NCBI GenBank assembly: GCA_963781785.1
Contig: CAWAHD010000001.1
Span: forward strand, 434,001-498,000
DNA from: CAWAHD01 sp963781785
GTDB taxonomy: Bacteria > Planctomycetota > Planctomycetia > Isosphaerales > Isosphaeraceae
Direction: 5' to 3'
DNA length: 64,000 nt
Positions 26,697 to 35,618 of this stretch are shown here, piece after piece; the first letter of the stretch is position 1; every line of letters starts with the position of its first letter. Made by a program: the position numbers and the translations under genes. The notes under the pieces are model-generated. The model was not told the DNA's origin and ran no database searches. It saw nothing but the letters and a program-made list of their open reading frames with translations.

Positions 26697-28984
26697 ATGA
26701 CTCATCGAGGCCGCGATAGCGGGGTTCTGCTTCACCAACTCGGCCGGTTGTTCGGGCAGGGGACCTCCGTCGGATTGACGGAAAGTGAGCTTTTGCAACG
26801 CTTTGTGGGTGGACATGACGAGTCGGCCTTCGAGACCCTGGTCGCCCGGCATGGACCGATGGTCCTGGGTGTTTGCCGGCAGCTCTTGCAAGATCCCAAC
26901 GACGTCGACGACGCCTTTCAGGCCACGTTTCTGATCTTGGTTCGCAAGGCAGGCACGCTGCGCCGCAGCGACCTTCTGGGGAACTGGCTGTACGGCGTTG
27001 CCTACCGTGTGGCTGCCCGCGCTCGGACCAGTTCGGCGAGGCGGACGGCACGCGTCGCGCGCGATCCCAGAGTGATCGAGGTGCTGGCCCGTGCAGAGGG
27101 CGAGTCGGGCGTAGGCGAGGGCTCAAGCTGGGATCCGGATCCGTGGCCGTGGCTTCATCAGGAAATCAACCATTTGCCGGAGAAGTACCGCGTTCCGATC
27201 GTGCTTTGCTATTTCGAGGGCTTGACGCACGACGAGGCGGCCTCTCGCCTGGGCTGGCCGCTCGGAAGCGTCAAGGGCCGGCTGGCCCGTGCCCGCGACC
27301 TGCTGCGCAGACGATTGAGCCGCCGCGGCGTGATCTCTGCGCCGGCCGCGATCGTCTCCTACCTGCACGCTCCCGACATCCGCCTGGCCGTTCCCTCTTA
27401 CCTGGCGACGGCGGCGTCCCGGGCGGCCCAGTCGGTGATCTGCCATGCCGGCACCGCTTTTGCCCTCGGTTCGAGTGTCTCGATACCGGTCACTGCCTTG
27501 GTTGAAGGAGTGTTACAGACCATCATGATCAATCAAATGAGATCTTTCGCGTTCTCGATCTTCTGCGCTGGCGGCATCGTGACAACCGGGGTCGTGCTGG
27601 CGGCATCGCAATTGCCGGATCGCCCTGGCGGGTCAGTCGCGGCCAGCGTCGTTCCGCCGTCCGAGGGCATTGCAGAGTCTCTCGTCGCCACAGGCTCGGA
27701 CCCGGAGGAGCAGGCGCAAACGCCGACCAAGACCGGCTCGAAAACGAGGACGACCACCATCGACGCGAATGGCAACCCACTCGTGAGCGGGAATTCGTCA
27801 TCCGCGTCGGATGAGGTCGTCGAGCAGCTTCGCGCCGAACGCGGCGCATTTGACAAGCTGCTGTCACACCTTCGAGATCCCGCGCTCGACGATATCATGC
27901 GTCTCAACCGCTGGTCGCTTTTCACGCTCCAGCCGACCTCGTGCTCACGACCACCGAGGCCGATCAGACAGCCGTTTACCAGGCCCACCGCGATCGCATC
28001 AAGAAGCTTTACGACCGGGTCGCGGCACTTCCGGTCTCGCCCCAGAATCAGCCCATCAAGGCTAACCAAGCTCATGACATGCTCACGCAGGCTGAATCGC
28101 TCCTCGAGACGCGAGAGGCCGGCGGCGGCAGTATGGGCGGGATGATGCAACAGATGCAGTCACAGATGCGGGGCATGAACGTGGGCATGGGCATGGGTCC
28201 CATGGGTGGCATGGGGATGATGAATCGAGGCGGTCGCGGCGGTGAATCGACGTTACGGGCCGCGGCGCAACGAAAGGTAGCCGGCGGGAATCGACAGCCC
28301 GCCACCAAGACTGCCGGTGCAGCCGAAGAATCCGGCCCGAACGACACCGCACCAGCAGACTCAGGTTCCGGGATGATGAGCCAGATGATGGGCGGTCGGA
28401 TGGGGGGCAATTCCGCAGGCGCCGCGGGCGAGATGATGGGCGGCAGGATGATGGGTTCGCCCGCAGCAGCGGGCAAGCTCGCGCTTCACAGGGAGGTCGC
28501 AGAGATCACCGCGGAAATGGCAATCCGTGATCCCAATCCCCGCAACAAGCCCATCATTCGAAAGCTGGACGAGCCGATTTCGATGTCATTCAATGAAGAG
28601 ACTCCGCTTGAGGACCTCTTGAAGTATATCCGAGCAGCAACCACCACGAAGACGTATTCAGGCATTCCGATTTATGTCGATCCCATCGCTCTCAGCGATG
28701 CCAACGTGACCATGACTTCGACCGTTCGCAACATGGACCTGGATGGCATCCCGCTCAAGACGACCCTCCGCTTGTTACTCAGGCAACTTGGGCTCGCCTA
28801 TTGTGTCCGCGACGGCGTGCTTATGATTAGCTCGTATCAGGGGATTCTTGACGAGCTGTCGCAGGCACGGGTGGTGCTCGAAATGGAGGAAGCATTCGGC
28901 GATGGGAAAAAGGATCCTGCGAAGGCGCCTGCCGGCGAGCCGGACGAAAATCCTAAAAAAGTCCCCGGCGCCAAGTCGGAATGA
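26697..28984 (+). CDS. ECF sigma factor with membrane-anchored secretin-like tail (frameshifted)
   Basis: About 762 residues after joining. Residues 20-110 are sigma region 2 (SAFETLVARHGPMVLGVCRQ, then DVDDAFQATFLILVRKAG). Region 4 includes HLPEKYRVPIVLCYFEGLTH and GSVKGRLARARDLLRRRL. One membrane segment (AFSIFCAGGIVTTGVVLAAS) follows, then a Ser/Thr-rich linker and a helical part with LVLTTTEADQTAVYQAHRD. Next come a Met/Gly-rich region (GMNVGMGMGPMGGMGMM) and a C-terminal domain with PLEDLLKYIRAAT and PLKTTLRLLLRQLGLAYCV, similar in pattern to STN domains of secretins and TonB receptors. A single missing base near 27935 splits it. Planctomycetes are known for ECF factors with long C-terminal extensions. 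No anti-sigma gene is adjacent. Confidence 0.78.
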
Positions 28985-28997
28985 CTTGCTCACAAAA

Positions 28998-29447
28998 TCA
29001 AATTACCCAATCGCCAATATGAGACGTGCCGCGCTCGTGGCTTTCTCGAATCAGGTCGGCAAACGTGGTCTTGTCGACCACGTCCGAGATCGCCTGGCGC
29101 ACTCGCGCCCAGAATGAATAGAAATGACAGCCGCCAGGGAACTCGCAGACCTTGGGCCGAGTCTGGCTCACGCAATCGACCGGCGCGATCGGGCCGTCGA
29201 TGTACCGCATGATCTCCCCCACGGTCAACTGGTCGGCCGGCCGCGCCAGCCGGTATCCGCCCTCCGCACCGCGCCGGCTTTGCACAAATCCTCCGCCCTT
29301 GAGCTGGTTCAAAATCACTTCCAGGAAGCGAATCGGAATCTGCTCCCGTTCCGCTATGTCAGCAATCTTGAGTGGATGAGGCCCCGCATGATCCGCCAGC
29401 GCATACACAGCCCGCAGCGCATAATAACACTTCGACGATACACTCAT
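28998..29447 (-). CDS. Rrf2-family transcriptional regulator with cysteine cluster
   Basis: 149 residues from ATG 29447 (MSVSSKCYYALRAVYALADH). Rrf2 winged helix: the IADIAEREQIPIRFLEVILN recognition region and GFVQSRRGAEGGYRLARP wing are textbook. Three cysteines follow in DCVSQTRPKVCEFPGGC, consistent with an IscR/RsrR-type iron-sulfur cluster. It probably senses iron-sulfur status, redox or NO. No iron-sulfur assembly genes are nearby, so the regulon is not evident. Confidence 0.88.
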   Translation of the reverse strand: MSVSSKCYYALRAVYALADHAGPHPLKIADIAEREQIPIRFLEVILNQLKGGGFVQSRRGAEGGYRLARPADQLTVGEIMRYIDGPIAPVDCVSQTRPKVCEFPGGCHFYSFWARVRQAISDVVDKTTFADLIRESHERGTSHIGDWVI

Positions 29448-29589
29448 CGGCCCGATTCCCCCGTCATGAACGTCTAAGGGAATCGTTACTATTTCGACCG
29501 GAGAAATCAAGACGCCAAGGAACGGTTTCGTGGACGAGCGTCCTGTGGCCGCCGCGCGGCGCTGGCCGGCGAAGGTGTTGGCCCGAGGG

Positions 29590-29970
29590 CTAACGATCAG
29601 ACGATGAGGATTCGCTGCGACCACTGGCGGTCGTCCAGCCGAGCTCCAGCGGGATGGCCTCGAGATCGGCGGGAACCGCGCCGATCGAATCGCGGAGCCG
29701 CTTGGGCTGAAACATCACGAGGCCGCGGCGGATGGCACAGGCGAGGCACAGCTTCTCGTCTTGATGAAACAGGAACACCTCGCCGTCGATGAGTCGGTGG
29801 TAGTAATCCTGCCCGGGTGCCACCATGTAACAGAACTCGCGATGGCTGCCGGTTTTCACACCGATTTTCCAGCCGGGTTCGAAGAGAAACATCCGGTGTG
29901 GCCGCGCGATCCCGTCGTCATCCTGCGCGGGAGGTGGATCCTGGGGCGAGGAACCTGAGGCTTGGACCAT
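29590..29970 (-). CDS. conserved-looking protein of unknown function
   Basis: 126 residues. The core (MFLFEPGWKIGVKTGSHREF, then YMVAPGQDYYHRLIDGEVFL) looks like a small beta-rich domain. It also contains CLACAIRRGLVMFQPKRL. The ends are Ser/Pro/Asp-rich. No family is recognised. It lies 12 bases downstream of the HTTM-DCC gene, so it is probably the last gene of that operon (31432 gene, HTTM-DCC, this protein). Confidence 0.6.
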   Translation of the reverse strand: MVQASGSSPQDPPPAQDDDGIARPHRMFLFEPGWKIGVKTGSHREFCYMVAPGQDYYHRLIDGEVFLFHQDEKLCLACAIRRGLVMFQPKRLRDSIGAVPADLEAIPLELGWTTASGRSESSSSDR

Positions 29971-29982
29971 GTTCGAGCCTCC

Positions 29983-31465
29983 TTATCTGGTGTCTTTCGT
30001 GGTCGCGATCGCGTCGTGATGATCTTGAGCGTGGCCTGGCGTGCGAGAGGTAGTGCGCTGCGTTCGAGAATGGATCCCGCAGACTTCGTCGGTGCAGGGA
30101 ACGTCTCGCGGCCGAGTGGCCGCCAACCCATTGTACACACGACGGCCGGCCCACGCGACCCCCGGCAGGTGAGCAATCGCCGCGGCGACCCAGAAGAGCG
30201 GCAGCCGGGAGCCAACCGCCCGCACCGCATCAAACCCGGCCGTGACCCGGCCCGCACGTGAGACCGCGTGCATCGACCGCATGCAACTTGCCAGGGTGAG
30301 GCTGGGATGAATCGACTCGACGTCAACCGACGTCAAATCGACGGGCTCAACGACGTGGTCGGGATCGGCCGCCGTGATCAGCGCCATCGACGCGCGACAT
30401 CGCGGGCAGCCCCCGTCAAAGAGCACCCGGAGGTCCGGCTGTGCTGGCCCAGTCACCAATCGCCGCAGCCACGCGCCCGAAACGAACGCGAGATTCCCCG
30501 CCATCATCACCAGGGCAAATTCGGTCAATCCCGGGCTCATCACGGCAATCCCCAGGTGAAGTGCCATCATGCCGGCCAGGAACAAAGGGCGCAAAATTCG
30601 AATCCAGATGACCACGGGATACAAAAGTTCCATGGCCAGGCTGAGGTGGGTGAGAGAGTTGACCACGAGCGGCCATGCCGCCAGTGCCGTGAAATCCAGC
30701 ACGACGAACTCGCCCGTGGTCATCGTCTTCCAGATGGCATTGCCGTTCCACCACGAGGGACCCTGCAGCTTGGCTAGCCCGGCCATGCCATAGATCAAGA
30801 CCAGGTGGAGCTGGATGAGCCGCAGAGCCAGGTTGGCGGAGATCGTGGGAAGAGGGACTGCTGGTTCAACGGGGCCGTGAACGCGGCCCGGGCTATCGGT
30901 GCGTCTCTGTGCCCGGATGGCTGTGGTTGACCTGGCGTTGCGCCACCGCCGCCAGAACCGATCGAGGGACACCGCTTGGCCGCTCGCTCCGGGCACGGCC
31001 AGGTACAACAAGAGCGCCGAGAACACCTGGTCGAAGCCGTAAAGCGCGATCGGAATCCGCCGCGCGGTCGAGACCACGATCACCCAGCTCAATACAGCCG
31101 TCAAGCGGCTGAATAATCCCAGGGTGAACATCCCGAGGACGACGAGGCAGGCGATCCAGACCGGCACCAGCAAGCCGTCGGGCACCAGGAACCAGAACGA
31201 CCAGGCCAAGGGCCGCGCCGAGCGCTCGAATCGCTTCCGGGTCGGCCCACCCCGTCGAGCCGAAATAATCGTGCAGATCCAGCCCGAACACGAACAGACT
31301 CCAGAACGCCAACAGGCCGGCAGCGATGCGAATCAGCCCCAGCGGAGTCGGGTCGGCCGCCGAGAAGAAAAACGCATTCCAGCCACGGCGCGTGGCCGTT
31401 GCCAGATCGGCCAGGTAGCCAGCCGCGTCGGTCAGAAACTGTCGCACGAGTACTCTCCAACCCAC
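29983..31465 (-). CDS. HTTM membrane protein fused to a DCC (DUF393) domain (frameshifted)
   Basis: About 490 residues. The N-terminal part has multiple membrane segments with the HTTM pattern (vitamin K-dependent carboxylase-like): NAFFFSAADPTPLGLIRIAA, FGLDLHDYFGSTGWAD, and ALRLIQLHLVLIYGMAGLAK then GPSWWNGNAIWKT. The C-terminal domain begins VLFDGGCPRCRASMALI, the Cys-x-x-Cys of DCC thiol-oxidoreductase-like proteins. An extra G near 31203 breaks the frame between ALGAALA and WSFWFLVPD; removing it rejoins the protein. It overlaps the upstream gene by 34 bases, implying translational coupling. It might carboxylate or otherwise modify exported proteins, but the substrate is unknown. Confidence 0.75.
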
Positions 31466-32151
31466 TCGGGCGTCGTGAATAGTGACTCGGCGAACAGGTC
31501 ATACGGCGCGTGCACCGGTACCCGCAGGGCGTCACGAACCTGGTCCGGCTCGGGAATCAAATGCTGCTGGACGTGAACGATCACGCTCCGGCACCCAGGC
31601 CGCGTCGCGCACAGGTGGCGTGCATAGGCTCGCGCCAGCAGGCTACGGCTCGAGTCGCCGGTCCGCTCTTTGGTATCCCGAACGTCCCTGAACAAAGAAT
31701 TGGCCAGCGCGAGCTGCCGCTGATGCCGCATCCGAGGGCCGGACACACTCCGCGCGGGCAGCCGCACCGTTTCATCAGGCCGCCCCGTGTAACGAACCGT
31801 CGCTGTCACCACGGGCGTCGGAGGCGGCTCGTCGTAGAAGCGATAGGCATGACCCAGGTCCAGCAAGTCATAATACGAGATGAACGCATCGGCGATCCTC
31901 CGCTCCAGCATCGACGACGGAGGCACACCCAGCGCGCCTGCCACCACGGCCAAACCGTGGTACAAGATCAGGACGCTCACCACAATTCTTGCCCAGGGCG
32001 GCCATTCAGATCGCGCACCTCCGCCCGGAGCGGTTTCCCTCTCCGTTCCCCCCGGACTGCGATCAATAGCCGGAACTTCGCCCGCTGGACGAGCCGAACC
32101 GGTCACAGCCGAGACCGCGGCGCTCCGTCGACTGCGTGACTTGCTCGCCAT
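31432..32151 (-). CDS. membrane protein, partner of the HTTM-DCC gene
   Basis: 239 residues: a basic, Ser/Arg/Pro-rich cytoplasmic lead, one membrane segment near residue 60 (IVVSVLILYHGLAVVAGALG), then an extracytoplasmic region with AFISYYDLLDLGHAYRFYDE and LARAYARHLCATRPGC. HTTM proteins are often preceded by small membrane proteins of this sort. The 34-base overlap with the next gene supports joint translation. No known function. Confidence 0.65.
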   Translation of the reverse strand: MASKSRSRRSAAVSAVTGSARPAGEVPAIDRSPGGTERETAPGGGARSEWPPWARIVVSVLILYHGLAVVAGALGVPPSSMLERRIADAFISYYDLLDLGHAYRFYDEPPPTPVVTATVRYTGRPDETVRLPARSVSGPRMRHQRQLALANSLFRDVRDTKERTGDSSRSLLARAYARHLCATRPGCRSVIVHVQQHLIPEPDQVRDALRVPVHAPYDLFAESLFTTPEWVGEYSCDSF

Positions 32152-32597
32152 GCTGACCTCCTGGCCGGTACGCGCATCCCCCCGGATTCTTCCTTTTCTC
32201 CTGAACCATACCCACCGTCCGGGTCACGGACCAGGGGAATCGACGGACTGATCACCGATGACTTTTGGCGAATAACGGACCAGCGACTCCCGGAAATTCA
32301 CTCTGCCGCGCAATCAGGCATAATCGCTACCTAAATTATCTAGTCGCTGTTTTCCCACTATTTTCACATTTCGAGGTTGAATGTAGAGTATGATGGTTAC
32401 TAGAATCTAGGAGCTTTGAGCAGAAAGTAGGAGCTCAGGCGACTTGATGGGCTGTGAGGCGCGTGATTTGCTTTAACGATGTGGCTCCCGGCTCTTGGGA
32501 TGCCCGGCTGATTTCTCGGGCGTAGCACAAAGGGTGGGAGCCGTGCCGGTCGCGGTTTGATAGATTCTCCTCGATTTCGCACCTGGGAGGGAAGCAA
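32152..32597. other. intergenic with AT-richer centre
   Basis: About 445 bases between divergent genes. The stretch 32330-32410 is notably AT-richer than its surroundings, which suits a promoter region for the lipoprotein gene at 32598. No clearly spaced -35/-10 pair could be fixed. Confidence 0.4.
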
Positions 32598-33333
32598 ATG
32601 CAGGGGACCGTGCTGATGTTGATGGCCCTGAGTGGTCTGGGCTGTCACAACAAAAGCTGTAACGTGATCTATGCGCCGCCGACCTACGGGTGTTTCGGCG
32701 GCGGCTGCTACGCGAACGTGTATCCGAATTATGTCAGCCCCCAGTCCTTTACAGGATGCTACACCGGGGGCTACAGCGGTTGTTACGCGTCGTACTACGG
32801 CGGCGGGGGCTGCTTCGGCGGCGGCTGCTACGGCGGCGGCTATTCGTGCTATTCCGGCTGCTACGGCGGCGGTTACTCCGGCGGCGGCCATCACGGATGC
32901 GGGCTGCTGTCCAGGCTCTTTGGGTGCTGCGGCAGGAAGCACTTCGGGTACTATAACTCGAGCTACTATGCCGGTGCGTACGGAATGGACTCGTCCTACT
33001 CGCCGCCAATTTTCGGGTACGCGCTGCCAGTATAACTATGGCGGACAGACACCAGGGCAGGTGCCCGCGGCCGTCGATATGACTCCTTCCGAGGCGGCAG
33101 TTCCGCCGGTTCCGGCAACGCCGGTTCCTTCTGAGACGACGCCTCCACCTCCGCCGGTGACTGCGCCTGCGGCGCCTCCGCCTCCGGCGACGCCAGCGCC
33201 GGCGGGGACCACCACGCCTCCGACGACTGTTGCACCGCCCGTTCCTCAAGAGCCCACGGTCGCTCCGCCGGTGCCGGCCGCACCGGCCGCGCCGGCCGTA
33301 CCGGATACGATTCCGGCCAAGCCCAAAGCGTGA
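32598..33333 (+). CDS. Gly/Tyr/Cys-rich lipoprotein with proline-rich tail (frameshifted)
   Basis: GGGAGGGAAG precedes ATG 32598. The short signal ends in the lipobox SGLGC. The body (residues 20-130) is low-complexity Gly, Tyr and Cys with repeats such as CFGGGCYGGGYSCYSGCYGG. Near 33028 the frame shifts (extra C in GCGCTGCCAG), and the protein continues as CQYNYGGQTPGQVPAAVD into about 90 residues of Pro/Ala/Thr/Val repeats ending IPAKPKA. It probably lies on the cell surface, with Cys/Tyr side chains available for cross-linking; this is inference from composition. As written without repair it stops at 33035. Confidence 0.65.
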
Positions 33334-33385
33334 GAGCGCGAGGGTTGGTTGATCGCGCTGGCGCGACGCACAACACGATCCGAAT

Positions 33386-33411
33386 CCGGGCCGCGCCCCA
33401 AAAGGCGCGGC
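33386..33411 (+). terminator. GC-rich hairpin after the lipoprotein gene
   Basis: GGGCCGCGCC pairs perfectly over ten bases with GGCGCGGCCC, six-base loop CCAAAA, 52 bases after the stop codon. No U-tract follows, so it may terminate weakly or stabilise the 3' end of the message. Confidence 0.5.
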
Positions 33412-33608
33412 CCGCGTTCGTCAAGGGCCGGCCGCCGGCCGCTGTTCACCGGCTCACGGGCGAGGATGAAGTCCGGGACGAATTCTGGGTCCAAGGATCA
33501 ACACGGCGTGACCTTTGGCCGCGCGCATGCTTGCGTCGTCGTGGGGAGGCGAGTCATAATTGCCTGGGTCGTCGTGTCGGCTCGAGCCACCTGCGACAGG
33601 GGTCGGCC

Positions 33609-34194
33609 ATGGCAGTGCGGTTCATGTGTCCGCAGTGTGGGGAGGTTCAAACAAGCGCACTCGACCGTGCCGGCGAGGTTGCCGCCTGCCGAGCGTGTGG
33701 ACATGTTTCGCGCGTGCCCGGGTCACACGCGACGAGTGTCGATCCGGGCGTCTATCAACTGGCGGGTCCGCCCGTTGAGTCTCCCAGGAATCGGCCGGCA
33801 ACGGTCGAGCCAGCGGGCCGGCAACGCCCGCGAGAGACTGGCTGGGAAAGGTGGTTCCGTCCCTGGGCTCTGGAGACGAGCCGTGTGTCCGGCATCGGAA
33901 GCTGCCTGGTCGCGCTGAGCGCGGCCGACCTGTTCATGACTTTCACCTTGCTGCGCACCAGTCCCCGCTTTGTCGAAGCGAACCCGATCGCCCTGTGGTT
34001 CTTTGCGCTGGGACATGGTGGGGATGGTGTTCTTCAAGTTTTCAATCATCGCCGGGGTGATCGTCGCCAGCGAGATCATCGAACGCCACCGTCCGGGGTG
34101 GGGGCGATTCGTCCTGCTGGTCGGCTGCGCCGGAGCGGCCTACGCGTTCCTTCAGGGCGTGCGACTGTACATGGCTCATGGCCTGGCAGGGTAA
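33609..34194 (+). CDS. zinc-ribbon membrane protein, DUF5658-like (frameshifted)
   Basis: The N-terminal zinc ribbon has CPQCGEVQTS and CRACGHVSR, a two-plus-two Cys arrangement. A linker of about 50 residues leads to a membrane part: VSGIGSCLVALSAADLFMTF, then EANPIALWFFALG. The frame changes near 34010, after which FFKFSIIAGVIVASEIIERH and FVLLVGCAGAAYAFLQGVRL continue to the stop at 34194. The EANP and phenylalanine-rich helices are like DUF5658 proteins. The function is unknown. Confidence 0.65.
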
Positions 34195-34276
34195 ACCGTA
34201 GCGGTCGCCCGCTACGCGAGCGCGTCACGTCAAGCTGCGATTCCCGCCGGCAATGTCCCTCTCCTCTCCTCCATTC

Positions 34277-35542
34277 TCACACCAATCGATCGGCTGTGCG
34301 TAGCCGCGGGAACATCCAAGCCCAGGCCGCTGTGACAGCGGCCGCCCCGACGCCACCAAACGCCACCGCCCCGACAGGCCCGAGCAGCCGGGCCGCGACC
34401 CCGCTCTCGAATTCCCCCAGCTCGTTGGACGCCCCGATAAACAACGTCGCAACCGCCGACACGCGCCCCCGCATCGGGTCCGGAGTGGCGATCTGTACCA
34501 GGCTCTGCCGGGTAAACACAGAGACCATGTCCGCGCCGCCGAGCACCGCCAAGGCGAACACGGACAGGGGAACCCATCGGGAAAAGGCGAACACCACCGT
34601 CATCAGGCCGAAAAGGCCTACGGCAAGAAGCATCTTCACCCCCGCGCGGGTGCGGATCGGCCGGTATGCCAGATACGCGGCCACGATAAGGGCCCCGACT
34701 GCTGGTGACGCGCGGAGAATACCGAACCCGTGCGGGCCCACATCGAGCACGTCCCGGGCGAACACCGGGAGCAAACCGGTCGCGCCGCCGAGCAGCACGG
34801 CGAACAGGTCAAGCGAAATGGCCCCCAGCACCAGCTTGTTTTGCGACAGGTAGACGAGCCCTTCACGGATCTGGGCAACCCGTGAGCGGGCTGTCTCGGC
34901 TGGCGGCCGGGTGTCGTAGCGGATCATGAGCGCACAGAACGCGGCGGCTGCGTAGAGCCCGGCACTAACCGCGTAGCCATGGACGGGTGACACCACGCAG
35001 AGCAATCCGCCGAGTGCCGGGCCGAGAATGCTGGCAAGCTGGGCGGCCAGCGAGTTAGTCGCGATTGCCCGTGGAAGTAATTGCAGCGGCACCAGCATCG
35101 GGCCGAGAGCGCTTGCTGTCGGTTGGAAGAATGCCCGGGCACAGCCGAATAGACTGGCCAGAGCGAAGATCGGCCATAGCCCGCCCCCGAATGCCGACCG
35201 GACGGCAAGCCCCGCAGATATCAGTAGCTGCGCGAGATAACAGAGGACGAGGATGCGGCGCCGGTCGTGACGGTCGGCCGTTTCTCCGGCGAGCAAAGAC
35301 AGCGCGAACAACGGGAGGAACTGGGCCAGGCCAATCATCCCGACAGCAAATGCAGCCTCCTTCAGGGACATCGTCTGTCGAGCCCGCTCGTACACCTCCC
35401 ACGCAATGACAACCGACTGGGAACCGGTGGCCAGCGTGCCGAGGAACCGCCCGGCCAGGAACAGCACGTACGGCCGGCGCGACAGGAGCGATGACGAACT
35501 CGTATCAGTCAGGTGGGTGGTGGAGCGCTGTGACGTTGCCAT
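34277..35542 (-). CDS. MFS transporter, drug:H+ antiporter-3 (EntS) type
   Basis: 421 residues, 10-12 membrane segments, intact. The loop motif ETADRHDRRRILVLCYLAQ between helices 2 and 3 is the MFS signature A region. FQPTASALGPMLVP and LAAQLASILGPALGGLL are typical of the EntS/MFS_3 branch. It probably exports a siderophore or drug-like compound; the substrate cannot be deduced. It stands alone on the minus strand, between the zinc-ribbon gene and the three-gene sigma operon. Confidence 0.85.
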   Translation of the reverse strand: MATSQRSTTHLTDTSSSSLLSRRPYVLFLAGRFLGTLATGSQSVVIAWEVYERARQTMSLKEAAFAVGMIGLAQFLPLFALSLLAGETADRHDRRRILVLCYLAQLLISAGLAVRSAFGGGLWPIFALASLFGCARAFFQPTASALGPMLVPLQLLPRAIATNSLAAQLASILGPALGGLLCVVSPVHGYAVSAGLYAAAAFCALMIRYDTRPPAETARSRVAQIREGLVYLSQNKLVLGAISLDLFAVLLGGATGLLPVFARDVLDVGPHGFGILRASPAVGALIVAAYLAYRPIRTRAGVKMLLAVGLFGLMTVVFAFSRWVPLSVFALAVLGGADMVSVFTRQSLVQIATPDPMRGRVSAVATLFIGASNELGEFESGVAARLLGPVGAVAFGGVGAAAVTAAWAWMFPRLRTADRLV

Positions 35543-35618
35543 TCATTTGGCTGCCAAATTGTGTGAATCGCCGGCGATACGAGATACGCTCGCTCTGGCA
35601 ACGCCTCGTTTATCATAC

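Noticed and set aside
32671..33333. Separate Thr/Ala-rich protein starting at 32671
   Set aside because: Its first part is the out-of-frame reading of the Gly/Cys-rich lipoprotein; only the tail after 33028 belongs to the real protein.
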